NCBI RefSeq assembly: GCF_008329905.1
Contig: NZ_CP032155.1
Coordinates: 5,270,001-5,334,000 of the forward strand
DNA from: Mycobacterium sp. ELW1
GTDB lineage: Bacteria; Actinomycetota; Actinomycetes; Mycobacteriales; Mycobacteriaceae
Length of the DNA stretch: 64,000 bases
Direction of reading: 5' to 3'
A program made the translations under genes and the position numbers. Within the stretch, counting starts at the first letter, position 1, and every line of letters starts with the position of its first letter. The notes under the pieces were generated by a model, which saw nothing but the letters and a program-made list of their open reading frames with translations, was not told where the DNA came from and searched no databases. Below, one piece after another: positions 17,647 through 27,027 of this stretch.

Positions 17647-17771
17647 CGCTGCCGTCACGTTCAGCAATGCTGCCAGCAGCGTCAGCGGGACATCGCTCTT
17701 TCAGAAGAATCATTAACCTGGCATCGACCTGCCGCTAGGCTCGATCACCCGCTCCGCGGCGCGATGGCAAG

Positions 17772-18683
17772 ATGGCCCGCATGGCGAATCTGAGCCGTCG
17801 CGCAGTTCTGCGACTCGGCGCCGGAGCCGTTGCAGGTGCCGCCGGTGCCTTCGCTGCCGGCCGCGCCCTGCAATCCGCGACTCAGCTCGCGGGGCCGGAC
17901 GTCGCGATGACCGGCGTCGGCGCTCCCCTGGCACCGCCCGCCCCGCTGGAGCCGCCCGCTGCGGGCGCCGCCGCCCCCACGATGGTCACCGGTTCGTTCG
18001 TCTCGGCAGCGCGCGGCGGGGTCAGCACCAACTGGGCCATCGCCCGCCCGCCCGGGCAGACCGCACCGTTGCGGCCGGTCATCGCGTTGCACGGCAAGGG
18101 TCAGGACGCCGCGGGTGTGATGGCCGGTGGCGTCGAGCAGGGCCTGGCGCAAGCGGTTGCGGCCGGACTGCCGCCGTTCGCGGTGGTCGCCGTCGACGGT
18201 GGCGGCAGCTATTGGCACCAGCGGGCCTCGGGTGAGGACTCCGGGAAGATGGTGCTCGACGAGCTGATCCCGATGCTCGGCAGCCAAGGCCTGGACACCT
18301 CTCGGGTGGCGTTCCTGGGATGGTCGATGGGCGGCTACGGGGCACTGCTGCTGGGGGCGCGCCTCGGACCGGCCCGCACGGCCGCGATCACCGCGGTCAG
18401 CCCGGCCCTGTGGCTGTCGTCGGGTGCGGCGGCACCCGGTGCGTTCGACGGCCCCGACGACTTTGCCGCCAACACCGTGTTCGGCCTGCCTGCGCTGGCG
18501 TCGATCCCGATCCGGATCGACTGCGGCAACAGCGACCCGTTCTATTCAGCAACCAAGCAGTTCATCGCCCAGCTGCCCAACCCGCCGGCCGGCGGGTTCT
18601 CGCCCGGCGGCCACGACGGCGGTTACTGGAGTTCGCAGCTGCCCGGCGAAATCGCGTGGATGGCGCCGCTACTCACCGCCTGA
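17772..18683 (+). CDS. Exported alpha/beta-hydrolase (esterase), Rv0774c-like
   Basis: This 303-aa protein has a twin-arginine signal (LSRRAVLRLG then an Ala/Gly-rich hydrophobic stretch) and a Pro/Ala-rich linker to about residue 75. An alpha/beta-hydrolase domain follows. The nucleophile elbow is GWSMGG, the acid is probably the Asp in CGNSDPFY and the His is in GGHDGGYW. It resembles the antigen-85/esterase D-like group, and the M. tuberculosis ortholog is described as an exported lipolytic enzyme. GGHDGGYW is typical of mycobacterial secreted esterases. Two nearby ATG starts (17772, 17781) are possible. Confidence 0.85.
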   Translation: MARMANLSRRAVLRLGAGAVAGAAGAFAAGRALQSATQLAGPDVAMTGVGAPLAPPAPLEPPAAGAAAPTMVTGSFVSAARGGVSTNWAIARPPGQTAPLRPVIALHGKGQDAAGVMAGGVEQGLAQAVAAGLPPFAVVAVDGGGSYWHQRASGEDSGKMVLDELIPMLGSQGLDTSRVAFLGWSMGGYGALLLGARLGPARTAAITAVSPALWLSSGAAAPGAFDGPDDFAANTVFGLPALASIPIRIDCGNSDPFYSATKQFIAQLPNPPAGGFSPGGHDGGYWSSQLPGEIAWMAPLLTA

Positions 18684-18691
18684 GCCGCTTC

Positions 18692-18707
18692 ACGCCGAGA
18701 TCGACGT
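18692..18707 (+). repeat. 16-bp intergenic repeat, copy 2
   Basis: The same 16 bases as at 16000-16015, placed 8 bases after the esterase stop in the same orientation relative to the upstream gene. Confidence 0.6.
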
Positions 18708-18855
18708 TACGGCGACCAGAACTCGCACTTTCGCGGCGATTTGTCGGTTTCGGCGGCAATGCCCGCGGTGGATTGTCTCCGGTTGTGGAATTGTCTACAG
18801 TCGCAGTTACTGTCATCCATTCGATAAGCCTCTCGGCAGCCCTGGCGAGGAGATC

Positions 18856-20127
18856 ATGACCGTCGAAAGCCCACCGCTGTCCCCGCGGCCGTACCACCCG
18901 CTCGACATCTCGGCGCCGGACTTCTGGGCTGCCGACTTCGCCACCCGGGACCGTACGTTCGCGCAGCTGCGGGCCGCCGACGGGCTGTCGTGGCATCCGC
19001 CGGTGTCCTCGGTGTTCCCCCATTCGGAGACCGGGTACTGGGCGATCACCCGGCACGCCGACATCAAGTACGTCAGCCAGCACACCGACATCTTCAGCTC
19101 GGCGCTGGGCATGAGCGTCGACCCGCTGCCCGCCGAGATCCAACAGGCCACGAGCTTCTTCCTGGCGATGGATCCGCCGGAGCACACCCTGTATCGGCGG
19201 TTGATCAGTGCGACATTCACGCCCAAGCAGGTTCGCCGCATCGAGGCCCAGATCCAGGCCAACGCCACCGATATCGTCGACCGGCTGATCGACAGACTGC
19301 GTGACGGTGAGGAAATCGACTTCGTCACCGAATGCTCGGCCAAGCTCCCGATGCGGACGGTCTCGGACATGATCGGGATCGCCCCCGAAAACCAGGAGGC
19401 GGTAGCCTACGCGGCCGAAAGCCTGTTCAGCGCAACCGATGACGACTACGCCTCATTCGAAGAACGCGCCACCCATGCGCTCACCCAGATCGGGATCCTC
19501 ACCAGCTCGGGTATCGAGCTGGCCCAGCTGCGCCGCCGCGAGCCGCACGACGATCTGATGACCAACATCGTCAACGCCGAGGTGGACGGCCACCAGCTCA
19601 CCGACATCCAGATCGGGTCGTTCATGGTGCTGCTGGCCTCCGCCGGTAACGACACCACCAAGCAGACCACCTCCCATGCATTCAAGGCGCTCGCCGACAA
19701 CCCCGGCCAAAAGGCTTGGCTGATGGAGGATTTCGACACTCGCATCACCCCCGCGGTCGAGGAGTTCATCCGCTGGGCCACTCCGGTGCTGAACTTCGCC
19801 CGCCATGCCACCGCCGACACCGAACTGGCCGGCACGAAGATCAAGGCCGGGGAGAAGGTCGCACTCTTCTACTGTTCGGCCAACCGCGACGACGCGGTGT
19901 TCGACCGGCCGGACGAGTTCGACATCTCCCGATCACCGAACCCGCACTTCGGTTTCGGTGGCGGCGGTCCGCACTTCTGCCTCGGCGCGAACCTCGCCAG
20001 GACCGAGCTGCGTCAGCTGTTCCACCAGCTGCTCACCCGGCTACCGGACGTTCAGGTCGGTGAGCCGGAGTACCTGCACAGCAACGTGATTCACGGCGTG
20101 AAGCGGCTACCGGTCAAGCTAGTGTGA
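18856..20127 (+). CDS. Cytochrome P450 (family not assigned)
   Basis: This 423-aa P450 has the I-helix [17 protein letters not shown] and a Gly-rich heme loop [12 protein letters not shown] good AGGAGA ribosome site precedes the ATG at 18856. The upstream in-frame extension runs through the esterase gene and was rejected. It resembles the steroid/lipid-hydroxylating P450 groups of actinobacteria, but no CYP family number can be assigned by eye. It stands alone without a ferredoxin and overlaps convergent purD by 14 bp. Confidence 0.88.
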   Translation: MTVESPPLSPRPYHPLDISAPDFWAADFATRDRTFAQLRAADGLSWHPPVSSVFPHSETGYWAITRHADIKYVSQHTDIFSSALGMSVDPLPAEIQQATSFFLAMDPPEHTLYRRLISATFTPKQVRRIEAQIQANATDIVDRLIDRLRDGEEIDFVTECSAKLPMRTVSDMIGIAPENQEAVAYAAESLFSATDDDYASFEERATHALTQIGILTSSGIELAQLRRREPHDDLMTNIVNAEVDGHQLTDIQIGSFMVLLASAGNDTTKQTTSHAFKALADNPGQKAWLMEDFDTRITPAVEEFIRWATPVLNFARHATADTELAGTKIKAGEKVALFYCSANRDDAVFDRPDEFDISRSPNPHFGFGGGGPHFCLGANLARTELRQLFHQLLTRLPDVQVGEPEYLHSNVIHGVKRLPVKLV

Positions 20128-21385
20128 TACGTCCCTCGGCGGCCGCCAGCCCGATGTCACTGCGGAAGTGGCTGCCCGGCAATCGGACCGAGGACACGAT
20201 CCGGTAGGCCTCCTCGCGTGCGGCCACCAGGTCGGCTCCGGTGCCGACGATCGAGAGCACCCGCCCGCCGGACGACACGATGGTTCCGTCGTCGCGCCGG
20301 GCGGTACCGGCGTGCAGAACGCCGTCGGCCTCCGACCCGGTGATCACATCCCCGACCCGAGGACGGCCGGGATAGTTCTCGGCGGCCACCACCACTGTTA
20401 CCGCGTATCCGTCGCGCCACTCGAGCGGACCCACGTCGGCCAGCGTTCCGGTCGCGGTGGCATGCAACAACTGCCCCAGCGGGGATTCCAGCAGCGCCAA
20501 CACCGCCTGGGTCTCGGGATCGCCGAAGCGGCAATTGAATTCGATGACGGCGGGCCCATTCGAAGTGATCGCGAGCCCCGCATACAACAGCCCCGAGAAC
20601 GGGCAGCCGCGGCGAACCAGTTCGGCGGCAACGGGTTCGACGACACCGCTGACGATCGCCGACAGCACGTCCGACGGCAGCCACGGCAGCGGCGAATAAG
20701 CCCCCATGCCACCGGTATTGGGTCCGGCGTCGTTGTCACCGACCCGCTTGAAGTCCTGGGCGGGCAGCAGCGGCACCACTGTCGCGCCGTCGACCAGACA
20801 GAACAGCGACACCTCAGGTCCGTCGAGGAAGGACTCCAGCAGCACCGGGTGCCCGGAGTCGAGCAGCGACGCGGCGTGCGCACGGGCCACATCTCGATCG
20901 TCGGTGACGACCACGCCCTTGCCCGCGGCCAGCCCGTCGTCCTTGACCACCCAGGCGGGTTGGCCGGCGGCGGGACCGAAGCGATCCAGCGCGGCATCGA
21001 GGTGGGCGGGGTTGTCGACGGTATCGCTGCCCGCGGTACGAACGCCGGCGGCCGCCATCACGTCCTTGGCGAACGCCTTGGAACCCTCGATCCGGGCGGC
21101 GTCCTTCGACGGGCCGAAGCAGGCGATCCCCGCGGCACGCACCGCGTCGGCGACACCGAGAACCAGCGGCACCTCGGGGCCGATGATCACCAGGTCCACC
21201 TCGAGCTTGCGGGCCAGCGCGGTGACGGCTTCGGCGGAGGTGACGTCCACCTCGTGCTGTTCAGCCACGGCCGACGTGCCGGCATTGCCGGGCGCGACGG
21301 CAAGGAAGTCGATTTGCGGATCTCTGCGCAGGCCCAACAGCAGGGCGTGTTCGCGGGCACCGGATCCGATCACGAGGACGCGCAC
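20114..21385 (-). CDS. purD: Phosphoribosylamine-glycine ligase
   Basis: GAR synthetase (423 aa) is an ATP-grasp enzyme of purine synthesis. It has GSGAREHAL at the N-terminus, [13 protein letters not shown] in the nucleotide-binding domain, and the signature RFGDPETQ near the metal site. The start is GTG at 21385, with TAGGGT eight bases upstream as a possible -10, giving an almost leaderless mRNA. The length is normal for mycobacteria. Confidence 0.97.
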   Translation of the reverse strand: MRVLVIGSGAREHALLLGLRRDPQIDFLAVAPGNAGTSAVAEQHEVDVTSAEAVTALARKLEVDLVIIGPEVPLVLGVADAVRAAGIACFGPSKDAARIEGSKAFAKDVMAAAGVRTAGSDTVDNPAHLDAALDRFGPAAGQPAWVVKDDGLAAGKGVVVTDDRDVARAHAASLLDSGHPVLLESFLDGPEVSLFCLVDGATVVPLLPAQDFKRVGDNDAGPNTGGMGAYSPLPWLPSDVLSAIVSGVVEPVAAELVRRGCPFSGLLYAGLAITSNGPAVIEFNCRFGDPETQAVLALLESPLGQLLHATATGTLADVGPLEWRDGYAVTVVVAAENYPGRPRVGDVITGSEADGVLHAGTARRDDGTIVSSGGRVLSIVGTGADLVAAREEAYRIVSSVRLPGSHFRSDIGLAAAEGRITLA

Positions 21386-21412
21386 AGGTTCACACCCTAT
21401 CGCCCTACTCCG

Positions 21413-22951
21413 CTACCAGGTGTCGACGAATCGCCTCGGTGCCGGGAGATCGCCGCGCGCCGCGGCGGCGGCCAGGGTCGCGACGATCAGGCCGCGGGTC
21501 TCCGCCGGGTCGATGACGTCGTCGACCTCGAAGATCTGGGCGGCGTTGAGCGCTTTGGCGTTCTCCTCCATCGCCGCGGTGGCCTCGGCGACCCGCTGTT
21601 CCCGCTCGGCCTCGTCCGCGATGGCGTCCAGCTCCTTGCGCATTCCCAGACGCACCGCACCCTCCAGACCCATCGGGCCCAGGTGCGCGTTCGACCACGC
21701 CACGGTCAGCAGCGGCTCGTGCAGGCTGCCGCCGGTCATCGCCTGCGCGCCCAGCCCGTAACCGCGGCGCAGCACGACCGCCACCAACGGCACCCGCAGC
21801 GCCGCGCCGGCGACCAGCATCCGGGAGGCGCGCCGCACCAGCGCCTCGGCCTCGGCGGCCGGGCCGACCATGTAGCCGGGACAGTCGATCAGCGAGACGA
21901 CCGGCAAGCCGAAGGTGTCGCACAGTTGCAGGAAGCGCGCGGCCTTGTCGGCGGCGGCGGCGGTGATCGCTCCGGCCATCACCATCGTGTTGTTGGCGAT
22001 GACACCGACCGGGCGGCCGTCGATGCGGGCCAGTGCGGTGACCATCTCGGCGGCGAACTTCTCCCGCAGGAACGTCACCGAGCCTTGGTCGGCGATGGTC
22101 TCGATGACCGGCTTGATCGGATAGGCGCGCCGGGCACGTTCGGGAATGACTGTGCGCAAAGCGGTTTGGTCGGCGACGGCACCGGGCGCGGCGACGCCCT
22201 GAAAGTAGCCGAGGAGCCGTTTGGCGACCGCGACCGCCTCGGCCTCGTCGGCGACCACGACGTCGACGACACCGTTGGGCGCCTGCACCGAGATGGGGCC
22301 GACGGCGTCGGGTTCGACGTCGCCGAGCCCGCCGCCGGCGATCATCGCCGGGCCGCCCATACCGATCGAGCTGTCGGCGGTGGCGACGATGAGGTCCGAG
22401 CAGCCGGCGATCACCGCATTGCCCGCGAAGCAGCGGCCTTTGACGATCGCGATGCGCGGCACCACGCCTGAGAGCGCCGCCCAGAGTTTGAAGGCCCGGG
22501 TTTCTAGCGACGAAACGGTTGGGACATCGGTGTCGCCGGGCCGGCCACCACCGCCCTCGGCGAAGAAGATCGTGGGCAGCCGCATCCGTTCGATGAGCTC
22601 GAACAGCCGGTCCTTCTTACGATGCCCGACGAAGCCCTGGGTGCCGGCCAGCACCGTGTAGTCGTAGGACAGCACCGCGCACGGCTTGCCGTTGACCTGT
22701 GCGGTCCCGGCGATCAGCCCGTCGGCGGGGGTGCGGGCGATCAGGTCGTCGAGGTCGCGGCGACGGCGCTGCGCGGCGATCGCGAAGCGCCCGTACTCCA
22801 CAAACGAATCGGCATCCACCAGGTCGGCGATGTTCTCGCGGGCTGTCCGGCCGCCCGCGGCGTGGCGGCGGGACACTGCCTCGGGGCGGGCCGTGTCTTC
22901 GGTCAGCGCGCGGCGGCGCAGCAACTCCGCGAGGTCGGGGCGATCCGTCAT
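21413..22951 (-). CDS. Acyl-CoA carboxylase beta subunit-like carboxyltransferase
   Basis: This 512-aa carboxyltransferase has the two crotonase-like halves of acyl-CoA carboxylase beta chains. Features are ARENIADLVD, then GHRKKDRLFELIERMRLP, oxyanion-type glycines in MGGPAMIAGGG, and in the second half IDCPGYMVG and GYGLGAQAM. No biotin-carboxylase (alpha) gene is nearby, so it must use a shared alpha subunit or act on another biotin carrier. It lies upstream of purD with a 27-bp gap and could be cotranscribed with it. It diverges from a CYP125-like P450. Confidence 0.85.
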   Translation of the reverse strand: MTDRPDLAELLRRRALTEDTARPEAVSRRHAAGGRTARENIADLVDADSFVEYGRFAIAAQRRRRDLDDLIARTPADGLIAGTAQVNGKPCAVLSYDYTVLAGTQGFVGHRKKDRLFELIERMRLPTIFFAEGGGGRPGDTDVPTVSSLETRAFKLWAALSGVVPRIAIVKGRCFAGNAVIAGCSDLIVATADSSIGMGGPAMIAGGGLGDVEPDAVGPISVQAPNGVVDVVVADEAEAVAVAKRLLGYFQGVAAPGAVADQTALRTVIPERARRAYPIKPVIETIADQGSVTFLREKFAAEMVTALARIDGRPVGVIANNTMVMAGAITAAAADKAARFLQLCDTFGLPVVSLIDCPGYMVGPAAEAEALVRRASRMLVAGAALRVPLVAVVLRRGYGLGAQAMTGGSLHEPLLTVAWSNAHLGPMGLEGAVRLGMRKELDAIADEAEREQRVAEATAAMEENAKALNAAQIFEVDDVIDPAETRGLIVATLAAAAARGDLPAPRRFVDTW

Positions 22952-22969
22952 CGATCGAACCTAACGGGC

Positions 22970-22992
22970 ATACACTCAGCGTTGAGGTGTAT
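22970..22992. promoter_or_regulatory. Imperfect dyad between the carboxyltransferase and P450 genes
   Basis: ATACAC-TCA and TGA-GGTGTAT face each other with one base of offset, centred in the 87-bp divergent intergenic space. It is a possible regulator site of modest quality. Confidence 0.3.
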
Positions 22993-23038
22993 GGTCGTTG
23001 CAAAGGTGCGCTACATCACAACTACAGCGAGGTAGACC

Positions 23039-24277
23039 ATGACCACCGCGAACGTGTGCCCGTTCGGAGCGGGCTTCGACTTCACCGACCCCGACCTCAT
23101 CAAAGAGGGCATGCCCGTCGCCGAGTTTGCGCAGTTGCGCCAGACCGCGCCGGTCTGGTGGAACGAGCAGCCGCTCGGCAGCACGGTGTTCGACGACGGC
23201 GGGTACTGGGTGATCACCAAGCACCGCGACATCCGGGACATCTCCCGCGACGGCGACCTGTGGTCGACCAACCAGAAGGGCGTCGTCATGCGCTTCGCCG
23301 ACGACATGACCGCAGACCAGGTGGAGATCACCAAAGCCCTGCTGATCAATCACGACGCACCCGAGCACACCCGGCTGCGCAAGCTGGTCTCGCGGCTGTT
23401 CACCCCGCGCGCGGTGGCCAAGCTGGAGGAGAAGCTGGCCGACGCCGCCCGCGACATCGTGGCCGCGGCCGCCGCGAAGGACACCGGCGATTTCGTCGAC
23501 GACATCGCGATGCAGTTGCCGCTGCTGGCGATCGCTGACCTGCTCGGCGTGCCGGAAGCCGACCGCCAGAAGCTCTTTCACTGGACCAACAGCATCATGA
23601 ACACCGACGATCCGGAGTTCAACGACGTCGACCCGATCGAGGCGAACGCCGAGTTGATGGGTTACGCGTACTCGATGGCCGAGGATCGCCGGAAGTGCCC
23701 GGCCGACGATATCGTGACCCGCCTGGTGGAGGCGGACTTGGATGGCGAGTCACTCTCCGAGGTCGAGTTCGCGTTCTTCGTGATCCTGCTCGCGGTGGCC
23801 GGGAACGAGACCACCCGCAACGCCATGACCCACGGGATGAACGCGTTCTTCGAAAACCCGGACCAGTGGGAGCTTTTCAAGCGGGAACGCCCGGAGACGA
23901 CGGCCGACGAGATCGTTCGGTGGGCCACCCCGGTGCACTGCTTCCAGCGCACCGCCACCGCCGACGTGGAACTCGGCGGCGTGACGATCCGCAAGGGCCA
24001 GCGGGCCGGCCTGTTCTACAGCTCGGCCAACTATGACGAGGAAGTCTTCGACAACCCGTTCCAGTTCAACATTTTGCGTGACCCGAACCCCCACCTCGGT
24101 TTCGGCGGCAACGGCGCGCACTTCTGCATCGGCGCCAACCTCGCGCGGATGGAGATCAAGCTGATCTTCAACGAGATCGCCAACCAGATCCCGGACATCA
24201 GCAAGCTCGGTCAGCCAGAGCGGCTGCGGTCGGGCTGGCTCAACGGCGTGAAGCATTTGCCGGTCTCCTATCGCTAG
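23039..24277 (+). CDS. CYP125-like cytochrome P450
   Basis: This 412-aa P450 has a sequence clearly of the CYP125 type. It has GFDFTDPDL at the start, PVAEFAQLRQTAPVWWN, the I-helix AVAGNETTRNA, DEIVRWATPV and the heme loop FGGNGAHFCIGANLARM, with the ending ERLRSGWLNGVKHL. CYP125 enzymes hydroxylate the terminal carbon of the cholesterol side chain. This copy lies outside the usual cholesterol cluster and is likely a paralog with a related sterol or branched-lipid substrate. There is no ferredoxin next to it. Confidence 0.87.
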   Translation: MTTANVCPFGAGFDFTDPDLIKEGMPVAEFAQLRQTAPVWWNEQPLGSTVFDDGGYWVITKHRDIRDISRDGDLWSTNQKGVVMRFADDMTADQVEITKALLINHDAPEHTRLRKLVSRLFTPRAVAKLEEKLADAARDIVAAAAAKDTGDFVDDIAMQLPLLAIADLLGVPEADRQKLFHWTNSIMNTDDPEFNDVDPIEANAELMGYAYSMAEDRRKCPADDIVTRLVEADLDGESLSEVEFAFFVILLAVAGNETTRNAMTHGMNAFFENPDQWELFKRERPETTADEIVRWATPVHCFQRTATADVELGGVTIRKGQRAGLFYSSANYDEEVFDNPFQFNILRDPNPHLGFGGNGAHFCIGANLARMEIKLIFNEIANQIPDISKLGQPERLRSGWLNGVKHLPVSYR

Positions 24278-24296
24278 CGCGATAGCATCCCGGGTC

Positions 24297-24689
24297 ATGG
24301 GCTATCCGGGCTATCCGCCCCACCCGGCATATCAGGCGTACCCGGCGTATCCGGCCAAGCCGCCGCGCTCGGCGGCCGACCTGACGATCTCGATCATCTT
24401 CATGGTCCTGACGGTGGTGGTCGGCGCCGGCGCGGCGTTTCTCGGCCTGTTCTCGCTGGCCTTCCTGGACTATTGCCCGCCGGCGACGTGCAGTGCCGAA
24501 GGCGCAGTGTCCGCGGTGATGACATCGGTGGCAGTTGCCGCGGGATTCGGCGTGATCGGAATCGTTGTCGCGATCGTCCAACTTGCTCGGCGCAAAACGG
24601 CCTGGCCCTTCGCCGTTGGGACGTTGGTGCTGTGCTTGATCGTCCTGCTCGTCGGCGGCGTCGCCTACTACTCCGCGGTGGGCGGCTGA
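24297..24689 (+). CDS. Small membrane protein with Pro/Tyr/Ala-rich N-terminus
   Basis: This 130-aa protein starts with a short low-complexity tail of repeated YPAYPA-like units (residues 2-20). Three hydrophobic helices follow, around residues 30-53, 68-90 and 102-125. A Cys pair (C60, C65) lies in the first loop. It resembles the many small DUF-type actinobacterial membrane proteins with a Pro-Tyr-rich cytoplasmic tail, and its function is unknown. It is 1 bp ahead of the TetR gene in the same direction, so it probably shares its transcript. Confidence 0.75.
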   Translation: MGYPGYPPHPAYQAYPAYPAKPPRSAADLTISIIFMVLTVVVGAGAAFLGLFSLAFLDYCPPATCSAEGAVSAVMTSVAVAAGFGVIGIVVAIVQLARRKTAWPFAVGTLVLCLIVLLVGGVAYYSAVGG

Positions 24690-24690
24690 C

Positions 24691-25323
24691 ATGCGGACAC
24701 ACGGATGGTCCGGGGCCGCACCCGCCACCGATGAGGAAGCCGTCGCCAGAATTCTGGCGGCGGCCAACAAGGCCATCGACTCGCACGGTGCCGACCTCAG
24801 CATCGCCGATGTGGCCCGCACCCTGGGTGTCACCCGACAGACCGTCTATCGCTACTTCCCCAGCACCGACGCGCTGCTGCAGGCCTCGGCGATGTCGGCC
24901 GCGACCGGGTTCCTCGACCGGCTGGCCGATCACCTGGCCGGCATCACCGACCCGGCCGACGCGGTCACCGAAGGCATTGCCGCAGCGGTGGAATGGTTGC
25001 CACACGACAAGCACATGGGGTTGCTGCTCGGACCCGAACGCTCGAGCACATTCAGCGCCGAGGTCACTTCGGATGTCGCGCTGGCGTTCGCGGGTTCGAT
25101 GCTGCGCCGCTTCGATGTCGATTGGGCCGCAGCGGGTTTCAGCGACAACGATCTCGACGAGCTCGGCGAGCACCTGCTGCGGATCATCCAGTCGTTCGTG
25201 CTCGATCCGGGCCGACCGCCGCGACATGGCGACCAGCTTCGCCAGTATCTGCGTCGCTGGGTCGGCGCAGCCTTGCTCGCGCCGGCTAGGGAGCCGGCGC
25301 GCTCTCCTGCACCAGGGCGTTGA
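24691..25323 (+). CDS. TetR-family transcriptional regulator
   Basis: This 210-aa regulator has the helix-turn-helix SIADVARTLGVTRQTVYRYFPSTDALLQA at about residues 36-64. It follows the small membrane protein directly. It converges on a 93-aa gene whose upstream region carries two overlapping palindromes. Those are plausible sites for this regulator, though that is inference. The last 13 residues (Pro/Ala/Arg-rich) overlap the convergent gene. Confidence 0.87.
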   Translation: MRTHGWSGAAPATDEEAVARILAAANKAIDSHGADLSIADVARTLGVTRQTVYRYFPSTDALLQASAMSAATGFLDRLADHLAGITDPADAVTEGIAAAVEWLPHDKHMGLLLGPERSSTFSAEVTSDVALAFAGSMLRRFDVDWAAAGFSDNDLDELGEHLLRIIQSFVLDPGRPPRHGDQLRQYLRRWVGAALLAPAREPARSPAPGR

Positions 25324-25567
25324 TCGGCGCGGAGGTCGCCGCGTGGCCGACCAGTTCACTCGGATCGTGCGCAGGCCACACCACTGCGGCGAAGATCGCA
25401 CATACCGACACCACCGGCGGGCAGAGCACCGTCACGGTCGTGTCGATGACACCGGCCCACTTGGATGCCTGACGAACGACCCTGCCGCGCTTGGTCAGCG
25501 GCTCCGTCCACAGGCTCAGCATGGTCGGGGCCGTCCACGACTGGTCGTACATCGTCATAGAAGTCAC
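25286..25567 (-). CDS. Short hypothetical protein
   Basis: This is a 93-aa frame with one hydrophobic segment around residues 40-62 (VIDTTVTVLCPPVVSVCAIF), so it may be membrane-associated. GTG at 25567 was chosen over ATG at 25582. It has a strong GGAGGA ribosome site six bases upstream, which in fact lies inside the longer reading. Palindromes at 25631-25652 support a regulated promoter. It overlaps the convergent TetR gene by 38 bp. No family is recognised. Confidence 0.55.
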   Translation of the reverse strand: MTSMTMYDQSWTAPTMLSLWTEPLTKRGRVVRQASKWAGVIDTTVTVLCPPVVSVCAIFAAVVWPAHDPSELVGHAATSAPINALVQESAPAP

Positions 25568-25630
25568 GGCCACTCCTCCCATCCCTCATCGAGGCCCGCG
25601 GCGCTCGATTTCACTTCGGTAACACTGGTG

Positions 25631-25652
25631 CACAAATGTCACATTTGTGACA
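25631..25652. promoter_or_regulatory. Two overlapping perfect palindromes upstream of the 93-aa gene
   Basis: CACAAATG-TCA-CATTTGTG (25631-25649) and TGTCACA-TT-TGTGACA (25637-25652) share bases, so two dyads are nested in 22 bp. They lie about 64 bp upstream of the GTG start of the short gene and beyond the 3' end of the sigma gene. Confidence 0.65.
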
Positions 25653-25712
25653 CGGCGCGATAACCGTTTGCGATCTGCGCGTTTCCTTACCGTTGTCTTA
25701 CTGACCTCTTTG

Positions 25713-26933
25713 TTATGCGATCGCCCCGCCGCACTCGGCGATCCGACGGCGCAGAAACGCCTTGCCCGGTTCGGAACCGTTGAGATCGATCGCGTCCCGA
25801 TACCAGCGCACCGCCTCCGCGTGCCTGCCCGCTCGGCGCAACAAGTCGGCACGCACCGTCGGCACGAGCGCGGAACGGGCCAATCGCGGATCGTGCGCCA
25901 CCCGCTCCAGCGCCGCCAAGCCGGCATCCGGTCCGTCGCGCAGGCCGATCGCGAGAGCCCGGTTCGCCCGCACCACCGGCGAGTCCGTCTGACGCAGTAG
26001 CTGGCCGTAGGCCCGGCAGATGGTCCGCCAGTCGGTCTGCTCCCAGCTCGGCGCGGTCGCGTGCGCGGCGGCGATCACCGCCTGAGGCAGGTACGGCCCG
26101 GCTGCCCCCTCCGCACGGCGTAGCCCGTCGAGCCCGCGGGCGATCCGGCCCCGGTCCCACCGGGACCGGTCCTGCTCCTCGAGCGGAATCAATGCACCGT
26201 CGGTGTCGACACGGGTTGACCGACGCGAATCATGCAGCAGGACAAGCGCATACAAGGCGCGGGCATCGGGTTCGGCGGGCATCAACACGCAGAGTTCGCC
26301 GGCCAGCCGCACACCTTCGTCGCACAGCTCGTCGCGGATCGCAGACGGTCCTGCCGTGGACCAGTACCCCTCGGTGAACACCGAATAGATGCACGACAGC
26401 ACGTGGGGTGTGCGTTCAGCCAACAGCTCGGGCGGGGGCACTCGCAGCGGGATGTTGGCGTTCCGGATCTTGCTCTTGGCGCGGGTGATGCGTTGTCCGA
26501 CGGCCGTTTCGGTGAGCAGAAGCGCGCGTGCGATTTCCGGCACCGTCAGCCCCGACACCAGCCGCAGAGTCAGCGCCAGTTGAGACGACCGCTCGAGGGC
26601 TGGATGCGCGCAGGTGAAGATCATCCGAAGCTCGTCGTCGCGCACGCCGTGCACCACGCGGTCGTCGGCCTGCCCATCACCCTGCACAGCCAACAGTTCC
26701 TTTCCCGGGCGCACGGATTCGCGACGCAAGCGATCCCTGGCCCGATTGCGGCCGACGGTGACCAGCCATGCGCCGGGATTGTCCGGCGGCCCGTCGCGAG
26801 GCCAGCTCCGCAGTGCCTCCGCGCAGGCTTCCTGGACGGCGTCTTCGGCGATGTCCAGGTCACCCGACCACCGCGCGAGCGCGGCCACCGCGGGACCCCA
26901 TTCCCGCCGGAAGACACCGTCCAGCGAACCCAT
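25713..26933 (-). CDS. ECF sigma factor with C-terminal TPR-like extension (ECF42 type)
   Basis: This 406-aa protein is much longer than ordinary ECF sigmas. Region 2 is in the first ~90 residues (DIAEDAVQEACAEALRSWP). Region 4 is at about residues 110-165 (LTVPEIARALLLTETAVGQRITRAKSKI). A long helical extension with TPR-like character makes up the rest. This layout and the adjacent DGPF/YCII gene fit the ECF42 group, which lacks an anti-sigma factor and is thought to be controlled by its own extension. ATG 26933 follows directly after a TAG. The first 13 codons are duplicated upstream. Confidence 0.88.
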   Translation of the reverse strand: MGSLDGVFRREWGPAVAALARWSGDLDIAEDAVQEACAEALRSWPRDGPPDNPGAWLVTVGRNRARDRLRRESVRPGKELLAVQGDGQADDRVVHGVRDDELRMIFTCAHPALERSSQLALTLRLVSGLTVPEIARALLLTETAVGQRITRAKSKIRNANIPLRVPPPELLAERTPHVLSCIYSVFTEGYWSTAGPSAIRDELCDEGVRLAGELCVLMPAEPDARALYALVLLHDSRRSTRVDTDGALIPLEEQDRSRWDRGRIARGLDGLRRAEGAAGPYLPQAVIAAAHATAPSWEQTDWRTICRAYGQLLRQTDSPVVRANRALAIGLRDGPDAGLAALERVAHDPRLARSALVPTVRADLLRRAGRHAEAVRWYRDAIDLNGSEPGKAFLRRRIAECGGAIA

Positions 26934-27003
26934 CTACAGCCCAGACACTCCCGACAACCGGCGCAGCTCGACGACGACGCGACGCCGGGATCATCGACGC
27001 GAT
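26896..27003. repeat. Tandem duplication, copy A (sigma-gene start and DGPF-gene end)
   Basis: About 108 bp nearly identical to 27028-27131, with a 4-base difference (an extra GACG here). It contains the first 13 codons of the sigma gene, the TAG-ATG junction and the last codons of the DGPF gene. About 24 bp separate the copies. Confidence 0.9.
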
Positions 27004-27027
27004 CCGCTCGACGCGCCCACTCGACCT

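Noticed and set aside
20168..22471. A 767-codon open frame on the + strand opposite purD and the carboxyltransferase
   Set aside because: It is antisense to two well-supported genes, has no family motif and shows the His/Arg/Gly-rich composition of GC-rich shadow frames.
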